Below are positions 26,253 to 34,929 of a DNA stretch of 64,000 bases, one piece after another. The stretch covers positions 101,488 through 165,487 of the forward strand of contig CAZUGQ010000002.1 in NCBI GenBank assembly GCA_964620125.1. Direction: 5' to 3'. Both the position numbers and the translations under genes were made by a program. Below the pieces are notes generated by a model. It did not search any database. It was given only the letters and a program-made list of their open reading frames with translations, and was not told the origin of the DNA. Each line of letters starts with the position of its first letter. Positions within the stretch are counted from its first letter, which is position 1. Source of the DNA: OLB6 sp964620125. GTDB lineage: Bacteria; Bacteroidota; Ignavibacteria; Kapaibacteriales; Kapaibacteriaceae.

Positions 26253-27095
26253 ATGAAACACCTGATCATCGCATTGGCCACTGTGGCAACCATAGCTGCG
26301 TGTGATGTGATTGACAATCCCATCCAAACGCCTGATGTGCCAATAGATTCGTTAGACACGGTTCTGCAGAACGTACTGCTCGAAGACTATACCGGGCACA
26401 CCTGCGGAAACTGTCCGGAAGCTGCCGACCTTGCCCACCAGATTCAGGATACGTATGGCAGCGATCGGGTGATTGTTGTTGCCGTGCATTCGGGGCACTT
26501 CGCCCGACCTGCCCCGCCAGATTATCCGATGGATTGGCGAACCACCGAAGGGGAGGAGCTGGATGCAACGTTTCGTATTAGCCGCGCGGGTAATCCCAAT
26601 GGTCTCGTAAACCGCATTACATACAACGGCAAGTTCATTCAGAGCAAGGACAACTGGGCACCTGCTACAACGCAGGAGCTGGACAAACAACCAATCCTTG
26701 GTATCAAAACAACTCCACGTTGGGACGAAACGTCGCGGACGTCAACGATCACGGTTGAGCTGAACTACCTCGAGGCTGGCACATCCGACTATTATCTGGT
26801 TGGCTGGTTGATCGAGAACGGATTAAAAGGTGATCAGATAGACTATCGCTATACGCCGTCGCACATCAAAGATTTCAAGTTCGAGCATGTACTCCGTGCA
26901 TCTTACAATGGTACATGGGGTGAGCAGGTGTCGGCAGCCGATGTTCCAAAGGGCACAAAACTTACCAGAACACTCACGCTAACCATTCCATCAGGCAAAG
27001 ACTGGAACCCCGACAACTGCGAAGCCGTGATTTACGTGCACAGACACCAAACCGAAAAGAACGTGGTGCAGGTTGTGAAGACCAAGGTCAAGTGA
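26253..27095 (+). CDS. Omp28-related lipoprotein
   Basis: The 280-residue protein has a lipoprotein signal (ATIAAC, Cys at about residue 17). The N-terminal part holds VLLEDYTGHTCGNCPEAADLA, a thioredoxin-like CxxC site of the Omp28 family, with GNPNGLVNR behind it. The second half is beta-rich. Omp28 proteins are outer-membrane lipoproteins of Bacteroidota; a redox or binding role is inferred from the CxxC and the TlpA neighbour. It follows DUF6029 after 31 bases. Confidence 0.85.
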   Translation: MKHLIIALATVATIAACDVIDNPIQTPDVPIDSLDTVLQNVLLEDYTGHTCGNCPEAADLAHQIQDTYGSDRVIVVAVHSGHFARPAPPDYPMDWRTTEGEELDATFRISRAGNPNGLVNRITYNGKFIQSKDNWAPATTQELDKQPILGIKTTPRWDETSRTSTITVELNYLEAGTSDYYLVGWLIENGLKGDQIDYRYTPSHIKDFKFEHVLRASYNGTWGEQVSAADVPKGTKLTRTLTLTIPSGKDWNPDNCEAVIYVHRHQTEKNVVQVVKTKVK

Positions 27096-27127
27096 GATCA
27101 GATAGCGGTTGTGGGTCACGCAGCTCG

Positions 27128-28765
27128 TTAGTACCCTACCCGAATTTCGAGTGAGCCAAACACAAATTGGCCGGGGTCATTACCTCCGTTCCTATGTGTG
27201 TAACCGAAGCGCACATCCGTAAAGATGTTGTGCCACCACTCTGCCGAGAACCAAACACTGATTCTGCGCTGATGGCTAACGTTGCCGCGCAGAAACCGAT
27301 TACCCTGCAAGTCATCACCATCTCCACGAAGAACGTCGCCTCCAACATTTCCAATTGGAGCGGTTGCGCCTGGAAAGTGTGGATGTTCTCCCATCACGAT
27401 GTTGCCCGCACTGTCAACAATGTTCTCACCATGCCTGGTGTAGTCAAGGTCAAACCGCACAAACGTGCGAGGTGTGAACCAGGTGCGCCACTGAAACGCC
27501 CAACGATCACTGTTTGGCTGCATGTTATACGCCAAAGGTGCGTTGAACGTTGTGTACGAAGCATTCATGCTTCGGTGTGAATAAGTGAACGGATCAACCT
27601 TCACGTACTCAAGGCTTGCAAGTGATTGAAGGGGGCTTGAACCAAATCTGATGATTTGGCTGATCCCAACTTGCCAGGCCCACTTGTTGGTATTTCCAAG
27701 CCACGATGTGTCACCTATGGTGCTGTAGTTAAGGTCATCAATGAACCATGTTCCGTATACCATGGTGCCGTTAAGTGGCCGCACAGCAACGTCGAACGAA
27801 AGCATGCTGTTGTCGTTGGTGTTACGCTCCTGCGTGCTGAGTCCGGCCGACACAAAGAATGCCAGGGGATTCAAATACACAAGGTCGAGCCCCCTACCCC
27901 AATACACGATCATATCGTTCACGGCAACTGAAAGCCAGGGTGTTGGGTCGAAAGCCAACCTATGAGTGGCAACAAACTTTGTTGGTACTGGATTGCCTGC
28001 TGTGTCAACACCGTTTGCTGCGCTATGCGTCATCGTAAACCGAAAGGCCTTGTACGGCACATCAAACAGCAAACCATCGAGCAGCGGAGCATCCACACTA
28101 TGGACAAGATTGTCGATTGGCGAAAAACCGTACTGAATTGGCTCTCGACCGAATCGAATGCGAACGTACTCGCTCTGGTATTGAACATATCCAACGTATG
28201 TATCAAAGAAGGAACTGTCTTCCGATGTGAACTTGGTGATGCGACTTAGCGTTGGATCGGTCCTAGCAATGTATGCTGCATCACCGGCAAGCCGAACGCC
28301 ATTGCTCAAGTCTAAAAAGTATCCTAGGTGCTCACTCACGGAACCCATGAACCGAACACTTGGCCGAGCGAGCACGAATGGGTTGCTCACAGTACCATCC
28401 GAATAATATCCTGGGCGCAGCATCAGGCCTGCGTCTGCCTGCAACCTCACAACACCATCAGCATACGCAAGGCCTCGAAATCGGGCGTCGGTATGAGCAA
28501 AAAGCATCCCACCGGTGGTATCAGCGTCCAGCATTACCGGGCCGTAGTAGGTGTGTGTATACGTTCCAAAGCCAGCGGTTGCACTATCGCCCATCACCCG
28601 CAAAGCATACACACTTTGCGGCCATACGGCGCCGCTTCCCACCGAGGCCGATCCATCAATGGATCGGAGCAACTGCCTGTCCATTGATACACGTTCCGCA
28701 TGTACGTCGGCATTCTGCGCCTGCAGGGTAGCGGCGCACAAAACCAGCAACACGATGATCCACAT
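27128..28765 (-). CDS. Outer membrane beta-barrel, capsule-assembly Wzi-like
   Basis: The 545-residue protein has a signal peptide (to about residue 17) and a long beta-barrel pattern ending in a typical terminal strand (GSLEIRVGY). YVRIRFGREPIQYGFSP and WLSVAVNDMIVYWGRGLDLVYLNPLAFF are the kind of motifs found in the Wzi capsule-assembly family. Wzi helps hold capsular polysaccharide to the surface. Assignment rests on these motifs only. Start chosen at 28765, after the end of the SPOR gene; the frame is open further but would overlap that gene. Confidence 0.55.
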   Translation of the reverse strand: MWIIVLLVLCAATLQAQNADVHAERVSMDRQLLRSIDGSASVGSGAVWPQSVYALRVMGDSATAGFGTYTHTYYGPVMLDADTTGGMLFAHTDARFRGLAYADGVVRLQADAGLMLRPGYYSDGTVSNPFVLARPSVRFMGSVSEHLGYFLDLSNGVRLAGDAAYIARTDPTLSRITKFTSEDSSFFDTYVGYVQYQSEYVRIRFGREPIQYGFSPIDNLVHSVDAPLLDGLLFDVPYKAFRFTMTHSAANGVDTAGNPVPTKFVATHRLAFDPTPWLSVAVNDMIVYWGRGLDLVYLNPLAFFVSAGLSTQERNTNDNSMLSFDVAVRPLNGTMVYGTWFIDDLNYSTIGDTSWLGNTNKWAWQVGISQIIRFGSSPLQSLASLEYVKVDPFTYSHRSMNASYTTFNAPLAYNMQPNSDRWAFQWRTWFTPRTFVRFDLDYTRHGENIVDSAGNIVMGEHPHFPGATAPIGNVGGDVLRGDGDDLQGNRFLRGNVSHQRRISVWFSAEWWHNIFTDVRFGYTHRNGGNDPGQFVFGSLEIRVGY

Positions 28766-28779
28766 TGTTTGCAACGGGG

Positions 28780-29562
28780 CTATGGCATGCGCCGTGCCAC
28801 AACGGGTTTGCAGGAACATATCTTCCGCATGGCATCAATCTCTGCAGCAGCTTCTACTTCGCTTTTGTACCAGCCAACCTGAACAACATAGTTGCGTAAA
28901 CCCTTCACCCACTTTTCGGCATAGTCTACCTTCAGGCCCTTCTTGCGAAGTTTTGCAACGGTTTCTTCTGCGTTCGACTTGCTTCGGGAGGTGAGCACTA
29001 CCAGCGTATATGGATGGGTTGCCGTGGTTGGTTGCGTTAATGCACTCTTCACCGAGTCGGGCGGTACTGCTGGCTTTGATTCTTTTTGTACGGTTGGTGG
29101 AGATGTTGCCTCTGCGGCCGCGGGCAATCCAACAGAATTTCTCATTACGTCGTATGCCACCGGTAACAGATCGCTGTTAGGATACAGTGATCGCAGTTGC
29201 TGGAAGCTCTTAACAGCCTTGGTTTCCTCTCTGCCTGTGCATGCCTGAATGATAATACGGAGCAAAGCATCGTCGGCCCAATCACTGGATGAGTACCGTT
29301 CCACGATTCGTTCGTATAGTGGAAGGGCCTTCTTGGGATCTTCTACGAGACTTGCGTGAAGAAACATCACGGCCGGGTCGTCCGGTCGTTCAATAAGCAA
29401 GTCCGGCAGAGCCTTTTTTGCATCGTTCGGCCAGCCTTTGGCGATCTGCTGGAGATACGTTGTAACGCTAACAGACTGTGGTTGCTGTCCATAAATCGTT
29501 ACCACCGAGAGGCACCACGTGATGGTGCAGGTGGCTGCAAGAGAAATGAGTGTATTGATCAC
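28780..29562 (-). CDS. Exported TPR and SPOR domain protein
   Basis: The 260-residue product has a signal peptide (about 1-25), a helical TPR-like region (about 30-150; ADDALLRIIIQACTGREETKAVKSFQ), a proline-rich linker, and a C-terminal SPOR domain (about 185-255; YTLVVLTSRSKSNAEETVAKL and YVVQVGWYKSEVEAAAEI). SPOR domains bind denuded glycan strands of septal peptidoglycan, so the protein probably acts at the cell wall. It precedes the Wzi-like gene by 14 bases and diverges from murG. Confidence 0.82.
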   Translation of the reverse strand: MINTLISLAATCTITWCLSVVTIYGQQPQSVSVTTYLQQIAKGWPNDAKKALPDLLIERPDDPAVMFLHASLVEDPKKALPLYERIVERYSSSDWADDALLRIIIQACTGREETKAVKSFQQLRSLYPNSDLLPVAYDVMRNSVGLPAAAEATSPPTVQKESKPAVPPDSVKSALTQPTTATHPYTLVVLTSRSKSNAEETVAKLRKKGLKVDYAEKWVKGLRNYVVQVGWYKSEVEAAAEIDAMRKICSCKPVVARRMP

Positions 29563-29599
29563 GGCAATGAAAATACAGTGAACAGCCTATTTTGAAGGG

Positions 29600-30724
29600 A
29601 TGGTGGAAACATCGCCTTCACTCAGGCTTCTGGTTGCAGCGGGTGGCACGGGTGGACATATCTTCCCGGCCGTTGCCGTAATCGAGGCACTCCAAACGCA
29701 CCTTCAGAATGCCGTGGATGTGCAATGGCTTGGTAGCGCCACTAGGATGGAAGCCACGCTTGTACCGGAGTTGGGGTTTCCGTTTACGCCGATGCCAATA
29801 ACTGGATTTCGGAAGCTGCTTTCACTCGATACGTTGTTGTTGCCCATACGAGTGCTGAGCTCCATTGCTAGAGCTAGAGTACTCATTCGCCGATTCCGTC
29901 CGCATGTTGCCCTGGTTACGGGCGCATATATCTCCTATCCCGCCGGCGTTGCAGCAGCACAGATGGGTGTACCTCTGGTTGTTATGGAAAGCAATGTGAA
30001 CCTTGGCAAAACGAACAGTCAACTTGTAGGCAAAGCCTCGGCTATCGTGCTCACCTACCACGAAACACTTGACCGACTTCCAGCAGCGGTGCGCAGCCGA
30101 GCCGCTGTTCTAGGTAATCCTGTGCGAACTGTGTTTGCAAATCCAAGCAGTGCCGAGCAAGCGCGTATGGCGTTTGGCTTGGATGCTCATCGGCCAACGG
30201 TACTGGTAGTTGGTGGAAGCCTCGGCGCATGCTCAATCAATCACACCGTACAAGCCATGGTGAATCGGTGGGCGCAAACCCAAGCCCCCTGCCAACTCAT
30301 CTGGCAAACCGGCCGACACTTTTCCGCTCAGATTCCCGATGCTCTGAAGGGGGCTGTGGTTTCGCAGGAGTTCATTGCAGACGTGCAGTTGGCCTATGCT
30401 GCTGCTAGCATTGTTGTGTGTAGGAGCGGTGCAACCACGGTGAGTGAGTTAGGCGTTATCGGTAAGCCAGCGATACTGATCCCACTGCCATCAGCCAGCA
30501 CCGACGAACAAAGGCGCAATGCGCAGGCCATATCAAGCAGGGGGGGGGCTGTGGTGATTGATGACGGAGTGATAGATACAAGGCTTGAGACTGAACTGAT
30601 GAGTCTGCTAAACGACGGCGAGCGCCTTGAACGTATGGCCCAGGCCATGAGGGCAACAGGCAAGCCTGATGCGGCCATTAGGGTTGCTGAATTGGTTGTG
30701 AGTTTATGGAGGCAGTCTGCATGA
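29600..30724 (+). CDS. murG: MurG, UDP-GlcNAc:lipid I glycosyltransferase
   Basis: MurG adds GlcNAc to lipid I, making lipid II for peptidoglycan. The 374-residue length fits. AAGGTGGHIFPAVAV at the N-terminus, TGAYISYPAGVAAAQMGVP, the linker GNPVRTVF, VVGGSLGACSINHTV and the donor site RSGATTVSELGVIGKPAILIPLP are seen. A possible -7 element (TATTTTG, 29588-29594) lies five bases before the ATG. A G9 tract (30540-30548) encodes the glycines of RGGAVVID. Two AGGGGGCT octamers lie inside (30283 complement and 30348). It heads a group of four overlapping genes. Confidence 0.95.
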   Translation: MVETSPSLRLLVAAGGTGGHIFPAVAVIEALQTHLQNAVDVQWLGSATRMEATLVPELGFPFTPMPITGFRKLLSLDTLLLPIRVLSSIARARVLIRRFRPHVALVTGAYISYPAGVAAAQMGVPLVVMESNVNLGKTNSQLVGKASAIVLTYHETLDRLPAAVRSRAAVLGNPVRTVFANPSSAEQARMAFGLDAHRPTVLVVGGSLGACSINHTVQAMVNRWAQTQAPCQLIWQTGRHFSAQIPDALKGAVVSQEFIADVQLAYAAASIVVCRSGATTVSELGVIGKPAILIPLPSASTDEQRRNAQAISSRGGAVVIDDGVIDTRLETELMSLLNDGERLERMAQAMRATGKPDAAIRVAELVVSLWRQSA

Positions 30725-31224
30725 CGCAGATGTTACCAGAAGTAAAGCTACCAGCACAATTCCGGGTGCGCCTGGATCCGTACTGGCAGAGTGTTGCCAT
30801 CTATGCCGTTACGCTCATCGTATACGTGATGGTGAAGGCAATGTGGGAGTCAACACTTCAAACGGGTATCGTGAACGTAGTTCTTACAGATCCAATTGTT
30901 GTGCTGCTCGGATTGTTCGTTCTGATTTCCTTGATAGCACTCCTGATGAACATGATTAGTCATCGAGCCATCATCGTTGCCGAGGATGGCATCGCCTTTC
31001 TGAGCAGATTTCATGAGCGAACATTTGCGCTGGATGAGATAGAGCGCATAGCCATCGGTCGCGATAGGCGTGTGCGAGTGCGTGGTATGCTCTCTCTTGT
31101 AAAGGTTACGATTCGTGGCCGAAAACGTCCGCTCCACATACGGCCGGCAGTGTATGAGAATGAGCATATGCTAGTCTCGGCCTTGCTTTCACTGCGCAAA
31201 CAGAAGGACCTGAACAGGGCATGA
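30721..31224 (+). CDS. Membrane protein with PH-like C-terminal domain
   Basis: The 167-residue protein has two membrane helices (about residues 22-40 and 60-82) and a basic C-terminal beta-rich part that starts RAIIVAEDGIAFLSRFHERTF and continues ERIAIGRDRRVRVRGML, which reads like a bacterial PH/DUF304-type domain. No catalytic motif is visible. It overlaps the murG stop (ATGA, 30721-30724) and the next gene likewise (ATGA, 31221-31224), so the three are translationally linked. Confidence 0.7.
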   Translation: MTQMLPEVKLPAQFRVRLDPYWQSVAIYAVTLIVYVMVKAMWESTLQTGIVNVVLTDPIVVLLGLFVLISLIALLMNMISHRAIIVAEDGIAFLSRFHERTFALDEIERIAIGRDRRVRVRGMLSLVKVTIRGRKRPLHIRPAVYENEHMLVSALLSLRKQKDLNRA

Positions 31225-31838
31225 TTGGATCTAGTGGCCTGAAGACCATTATGATGCTCATCGCATTCGTGCTGGGTTTTCCTGCTGTAGTGTTGCCAAG
31301 CAGCGTGGAGCAGGCTACTGTTGTGGTGGAAAGGGAAGTACGTGCTCAGGTGCTGGCTATCATGGATACGCTGGTTGCTTCCGGTGGCGCAGCCTTTCAG
31401 CCGATACTTCTCACTGTAGGAGAACACCCAGATGACTCGTGGCTCTCGGCACTTGTACTTGAACAGGCACGCACAAAGGGAATTGAAATCCGAACGGAAG
31501 GTGACCATGCAAAGCTTACCATCATACCGAGAAAGCTTGGCATGGAGTACCGTGGTACATCCTCTGCCGATAGTGTAACCAGGGAAATATCCGTTAGCAT
31601 CAATGCCACCCTGGAAAACAACGGACGACTTACCTTGATCTCTCCCCCCCCTGCTGTTGTTGTGAACACCTGCACCCGCAGCGAAGCCATGGCTACTCAA
31701 AGCTTGCAGTTACATGCAACACACGCCGAACTTCCACCCGAAGAGCGAACCGTGTGGGAAGACGTCCTGGAACCAGCCATCTTTGTAGCTGCCGCCATTA
31801 CCACCGTTGTGTTGCTCTTCACCGTAAGGTCGCAGTGA
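31221..31838 (+). CDS. Hypothetical envelope protein with terminal membrane helix
   Basis: The 205-residue product has an N-terminal hydrophobic segment (KTIMMLIAFVLGFPAVV) that reads as a signal or anchor, a mixed alpha/beta centre with ILLTVGEHPDDSWLSALVLE and REISVSINATLENNGRLTLI, and a last hydrophobic helix (IFVAAAITTVVLLFTV). I do not recognise the family. It sits between the PH-like protein and sixA with overlapping codons on both sides. A C8 tract (31644-31651) encodes the prolines of SPPPAV. Confidence 0.7.
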   Translation: MIGSSGLKTIMMLIAFVLGFPAVVLPSSVEQATVVVEREVRAQVLAIMDTLVASGGAAFQPILLTVGEHPDDSWLSALVLEQARTKGIEIRTEGDHAKLTIIPRKLGMEYRGTSSADSVTREISVSINATLENNGRLTLISPPPAVVVNTCTRSEAMATQSLQLHATHAELPPEERTVWEDVLEPAIFVAAAITTVVLLFTVRSQ

Positions 31839-32332
31839 AGCATTTGATCTTAGTTCGTCACGCGAAATCAAGCTGGAGTCAGCCAGGGCTTAGTGATCAT
31901 GATCGTCCGCTCAACGATCGAGGCCGGAGAGATGCGCCGCGCATGGCCACGTGGTTAGCTGCACATGTACCGCGGCCCGACGTTGCCATACTCAGTACTG
32001 CTCGGCGAGTACAGGAAACAGCCGCTTACTTTGTCGAGGCTTTCCACCTGCAGTCGGAGCAGGTGGTGAACACCCGAGAAGTTTACGAAGCACGTGTTCA
32101 GGACGTACTTGATCAGGTTGGGTGGATAGCCACCCCGGAGATGCGCACCGTTATGGTGATAGGGCACAACCCAACCCTAACCTTGGCTGTGAATCAGCTA
32201 GCCATGCCGTCACTGGAGAATCTGCCAACGTGTGGCGTAGCTGTTATTGGTTTTCCTGACGACCAGCCGTGGAACGCGTTGCAGCATGGTACCATGGTAC
32301 AGCTTATGGTACCTGGAGATATGGAGCAGTGA
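31835..32332 (+). CDS. sixA: SixA-like phosphohistidine phosphatase
   Basis: The 165-residue histidine phosphatase has the RHG motif LILVRHAKSSW (here RHA) at the N-terminus, LNDRGRRDAPRMATWL, STARRVQETAAYF and VMVIGHNPTLTLAVN, with the second catalytic histidine. SixA removes phosphate from phosphohistidine of phosphorelay or PTS proteins. The GTG start at 31835 overlaps the preceding stop (GTGA), and no ATG is available there. It ends the murG group. Confidence 0.88.
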   Translation: MKHLILVRHAKSSWSQPGLSDHDRPLNDRGRRDAPRMATWLAAHVPRPDVAILSTARRVQETAAYFVEAFHLQSEQVVNTREVYEARVQDVLDQVGWIATPEMRTVMVIGHNPTLTLAVNQLAMPSLENLPTCGVAVIGFPDDQPWNALQHGTMVQLMVPGDMEQ

Positions 32333-32361
32333 TGGTGGTGCGACGTTCTTGGCGCGAGCAC

Positions 32362-33342
32362 CTACCACAGGTGTTGTACTGCCAATCGTTCTTCCACAAG
32401 TTCCTGGTATGAGGCATCCATCCTCTTGCGAGAGAAGTCGTTGACGTCGATTCCCTTGACAATGGAATACGTGCCGTTCGAACACGTTACCGGATACCCG
32501 TAGATCACTCCTTCGGGAATGCCATAGGAGCCATCGGAAGGAATGCCCATGGTAGTCCAATCTCCCTCCGGCGTTCCAAGAACCCAGTCGCGTATATGCA
32601 TTACTGCCGCATTGGCTGCCGACGCTGCCGAGGAGTAGCCACGTGCTTCGATGATGGCGGCACCACGTTTTGCAACAGTAGGGATGAACGTGTCGGCAAG
32701 CCACGCGTCATCCTGAATGGTTGGCCAAATCAGTCCGTTTGGTCCTTCCAGAGAAAATACGTCTGGATACTGCGTCACGCTATGATTTCCCCACACTGTC
32801 ATCTTCCGGAGTTGGGAGGTATGCACGCCCGACTTAGCGGCAATCTGTGCCAGTGCACGATTATGGTCCAAGCGCATGAGCGCTGTGATGTTGGCTGGAT
32901 TAAGGTCTGGTGCGCTCTTCTGTGTTATGAGAGCGTTGGTATTCGCAGGATTGCCAACGATGACCACTCGAACATTTCGATTGGCAACATCGTTTAGTGC
33001 CTTCCCTTGAACGGTGAAGATCTGAGCATTAGCCTCCAAGAGGTCGGAGCGCTCCATACCCTTTGTGCGTGGGCGCGCACCCACGAGTAGGGCATAATCG
33101 GCATCACGAAAGGCAACCTTGGCATCATCGGTTTGCACTACGCCATGAAGCAATGGGAAGGCGCAATCTTCTAGCTCCATTGCAACACCCTTCAGCGCTT
33201 GCAGAGCCGGTGTTAGCTCCAATAGCTGAAGGATTACCGGTTGATCCGGACCCAGCATTTCGCCGGAGGCAATGCGGAACAAAAGGCTATAGCCAATCTG
33301 GCCTGCTGCGCCGGTAACGGCAACTCGTACGGGAGCGTTCAT
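32362..33342 (-). CDS. mdh: Malate dehydrogenase
   Basis: The 326-residue enzyme interconverts malate and oxaloacetate with NAD. VTGAAGQIGYSLLFRIA is the dinucleotide site, GARPRTKGMERSDLL the mobile active-site loop with both arginines, VGNPANTNALI and TALMRLDHNRALAQIA the substrate region, and KMTVWGNHSVTQYPD holds the catalytic histidine. The sequence belongs to the cytosolic-type MDH group. It stands alone behind the rplU-rpmA terminator. Confidence 0.97.
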   Translation of the reverse strand: MNAPVRVAVTGAAGQIGYSLLFRIASGEMLGPDQPVILQLLELTPALQALKGVAMELEDCAFPLLHGVVQTDDAKVAFRDADYALLVGARPRTKGMERSDLLEANAQIFTVQGKALNDVANRNVRVVIVGNPANTNALITQKSAPDLNPANITALMRLDHNRALAQIAAKSGVHTSQLRKMTVWGNHSVTQYPDVFSLEGPNGLIWPTIQDDAWLADTFIPTVAKRGAAIIEARGYSSAASAANAAVMHIRDWVLGTPEGDWTTMGIPSDGSYGIPEGVIYGYPVTCSNGTYSIVKGIDVNDFSRKRMDASYQELVEERLAVQHLW

Positions 33343-33428
33343 TGTTAATGTAGGATTGTGGTGGTCTTAGGAGTTTGCCCGGTGCTAACTACTGCAGAGC
33401 CAGCACATAAAGGGCTTGCGAAAATAGA

Positions 33429-33451
33429 AAACGCCTCTGGAGGAGGCGTTT
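33429..33451. terminator. Rho-independent terminator after rpmA
   Basis: AAACGCCTC and GAGGCGTTT pair perfectly across a five-base loop. On the minus strand, TTCTATTTTC follows, so it ends the rplU-rpmA transcript. The downstream end TATTTTCG (33419-33426, minus) also fits a -7 element and may start the mdh transcript. Confidence 0.75.
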
Positions 33452-33474
33452 GAAAAAGAGGCATGATGAGCGTA

Positions 33475-33735
33475 TCAGTTGGATTCCGGATACACGGAAA
33501 CCTTAAGCTTCGTTTTGTCCCGACGTTCGAACTTCACAACGCCGTCAATTAGCGAATAGATCGTGTAGTCCTTACCCAGACCAACGTTCTTTCCTGGGTG
33601 CATGTGGGTACCCCGTTGGCGGATGATGATGTTGCCAGCCACCACTTTTTCTCCGCCAAACTTCTTCACACCAAGGCGCTGGGCATTCGAATCCCTACCG
33701 TTCTTGGTTGATCCACCACCTTTTTTGTGTGCCAT
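33475..33735 (-). CDS. rpmA: 50S ribosomal protein L27
   Basis: The 86-residue protein starts MAHKKGGGSTKNGRDSN and continues RLGVKKFGGEKVVAGNIIIR, QRGTHMHPGKNVGLGKDYTI and ends in a basic strand, as in L27 proteins. The N-terminal tail reaches the peptidyl transferase centre. It begins at Met-Ala-His with no extra processing sequence before it. It follows rplU after eight bases, the usual pairing. Confidence 0.97.
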   Translation of the reverse strand: MAHKKGGGSTKNGRDSNAQRLGVKKFGGEKVVAGNIIIRQRGTHMHPGKNVGLGKDYTIYSLIDGVVKFERRDKTKLKVSVYPESN

Positions 33736-33743
33736 GACAGTCC

Positions 33744-34052
33744 TTAGATCTTGATATCGTTTATGGTGATGCTCGTAAACTTCTGGCGATGTCCGTTCAG
33801 CTTTTGGTAGCCTTTGCGGCGCTTCTTGTGGAACACAAGAACCGTATCGCCCTTGCCATGACCGTTTACGGTGGCCGTTACCGTTCCGTTCACGTATGGC
33901 TTACCCACCGTAATCTTGCCGTTGTTGCTGGCCAGAAGGATGTTGGTGAACTCGATGGTGTCACCTTCCTTGGAGTCCAGCAGCGGCACTGTAACCTTCT
34001 GGTTGGGAGCCACAGCAAACTGTTGACCAGCAATTTCTACAACTGCGTACAT
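33744..34052 (-). CDS. rplU: 50S ribosomal protein L21
   Basis: The 102-residue protein begins YAVVEIAGQQFAVAPNQKV and ends KKRRKGYQKLNGHRQKFTSI, both typical of L21, which binds 23S rRNA. Length is normal. It is the first gene of the rplU-rpmA pair and carries its own promoter upstream. Confidence 0.97.
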   Translation of the reverse strand: MYAVVEIAGQQFAVAPNQKVTVPLLDSKEGDTIEFTNILLASNNGKITVGKPYVNGTVTATVNGHGKGDTVLVFHKKRRKGYQKLNGHRQKFTSITINDIKI

Positions 34053-34086
34053 CGGGATTTCTAGCTTTGAGTTTCGAAAAGGACTC

Positions 34087-34117
34087 GCAATATACCGCGA
34101 TCAGCTGGAGAAACAAA
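34087..34117 (-). promoter_or_regulatory. Promoter of rplU-rpmA
   Basis: On the minus strand TTTG (34114-34117) is 19 bases from TATATTGC (34087-34094), which approximates TAnnTTTG. The pair is 35 bases before the rplU start codon. The spacing equals that of the rRNA promoter within one base. Confidence 0.5.
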
Positions 34118-34257
34118 GAGTTTGGGGTATGCCAAACTTGGGTTGCCGCCATCGCCCTAACAAATCCTGAAGAAAGAACCTCGATGTTCCTGTTGGAAGG
34201 CAACAAAACAGAGCCAACAGTAGCAACCTAACTGAAACAGTGCCGTACCCTGCGCCC

Positions 34258-34551
34258 ATGCCAAAGCCCCTTACATCATTCCATGTTCCGCGAGAGGCCG
34301 TGATCTGGGCGTTGGCACTGGTGGTTCTGGCTGTACTACCGCCAGGGTTTAACGATCATGTTTCTCTGTGTGTGCCATCTCTGCTTGGCATGGATTGGTG
34401 CTTGGGTTGTGGTGTGGGTGAGAGCATCGGATTGTTCCTGCGAGGTGATGTGAGCGGCAGCTTTGCTGCCCACCCCATTGGTCCAATTGCCGTAGGTGTG
34501 CTCATAGGCCGTATCGTGAAACTTGTGTTTTTCCCCAACATTATCAGATGA
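34258..34551 (+). CDS. DUF2752 membrane protein
   Basis: The 97-residue protein matches the DUF2752 family: two hydrophobic helices and the motif CVPSLLGMDWCLGCGVGES, which has the cysteine-rich CP...G.DWCPGCG pattern, then AHPIGPIAVGVLIG. Function unknown. An alternative GTG start at 34240 would add six residues; I prefer the ATG. It precedes the TM2 gene by seven bases. Confidence 0.8.
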   Translation: MPKPLTSFHVPREAVIWALALVVLAVLPPGFNDHVSLCVPSLLGMDWCLGCGVGESIGLFLRGDVSGSFAAHPIGPIAVGVLIGRIVKLVFFPNIIR

Positions 34552-34558
34552 GGTAATC

Positions 34559-34915
34559 ATGGCCAATGTGTTTCAGTTTCTGCCGGATCTTGATGGCGAG
34601 GAGCTTGCGTATGTGAACAAGCTTCTATCTCCGATGACCGACGCACAGGCGCAGCAGTTCGCGATGATGTACCGAGCTCGGCGCAAGGATCCGCAAATGA
34701 TCCTCATCCTCACGCTTATCGGCTTTCTTGGATTTGCAGGTATTCAGCGTTTCGTACTCAACCAGATTGGAATGGGCATACTGTACCTGCTCACATTCGG
34801 GCTGTGTTATATCGGAATTATTGTGGATCTGGTGAACTATCGAAAGCTGGCAAACGACTACAACCAGCAGCAAGCTTACGAAGTGGCAACATTGATGCGA
34901 ACGATGGGCCAGTAA
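34559..34915 (+). CDS. TM2 domain membrane protein
   Basis: The 118-residue protein has an acidic N-terminal helix region, then a TM2 domain (about residues 45-95: LGFAGIQRFVLNQIGMGILY and GLCYIGIIVDLVNYRK). The TM2 domain has two membrane helices with a short loop. Function unknown. Same strand as the DUF2752 gene and the phosphatase downstream. Confidence 0.85.
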   Translation: MANVFQFLPDLDGEELAYVNKLLSPMTDAQAQQFAMMYRARRKDPQMILILTLIGFLGFAGIQRFVLNQIGMGILYLLTFGLCYIGIIVDLVNYRKLANDYNQQQAYEVATLMRTMGQ

Positions 34916-34929
34916 GGTAGTTTGCGCAC

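Noticed and set aside
30540..30548. Phase variation of murG through its G9 tract
   Set aside because: murG is essential for the cell wall, so switching it off would be lethal. Slippage there is a risk, not a likely control.
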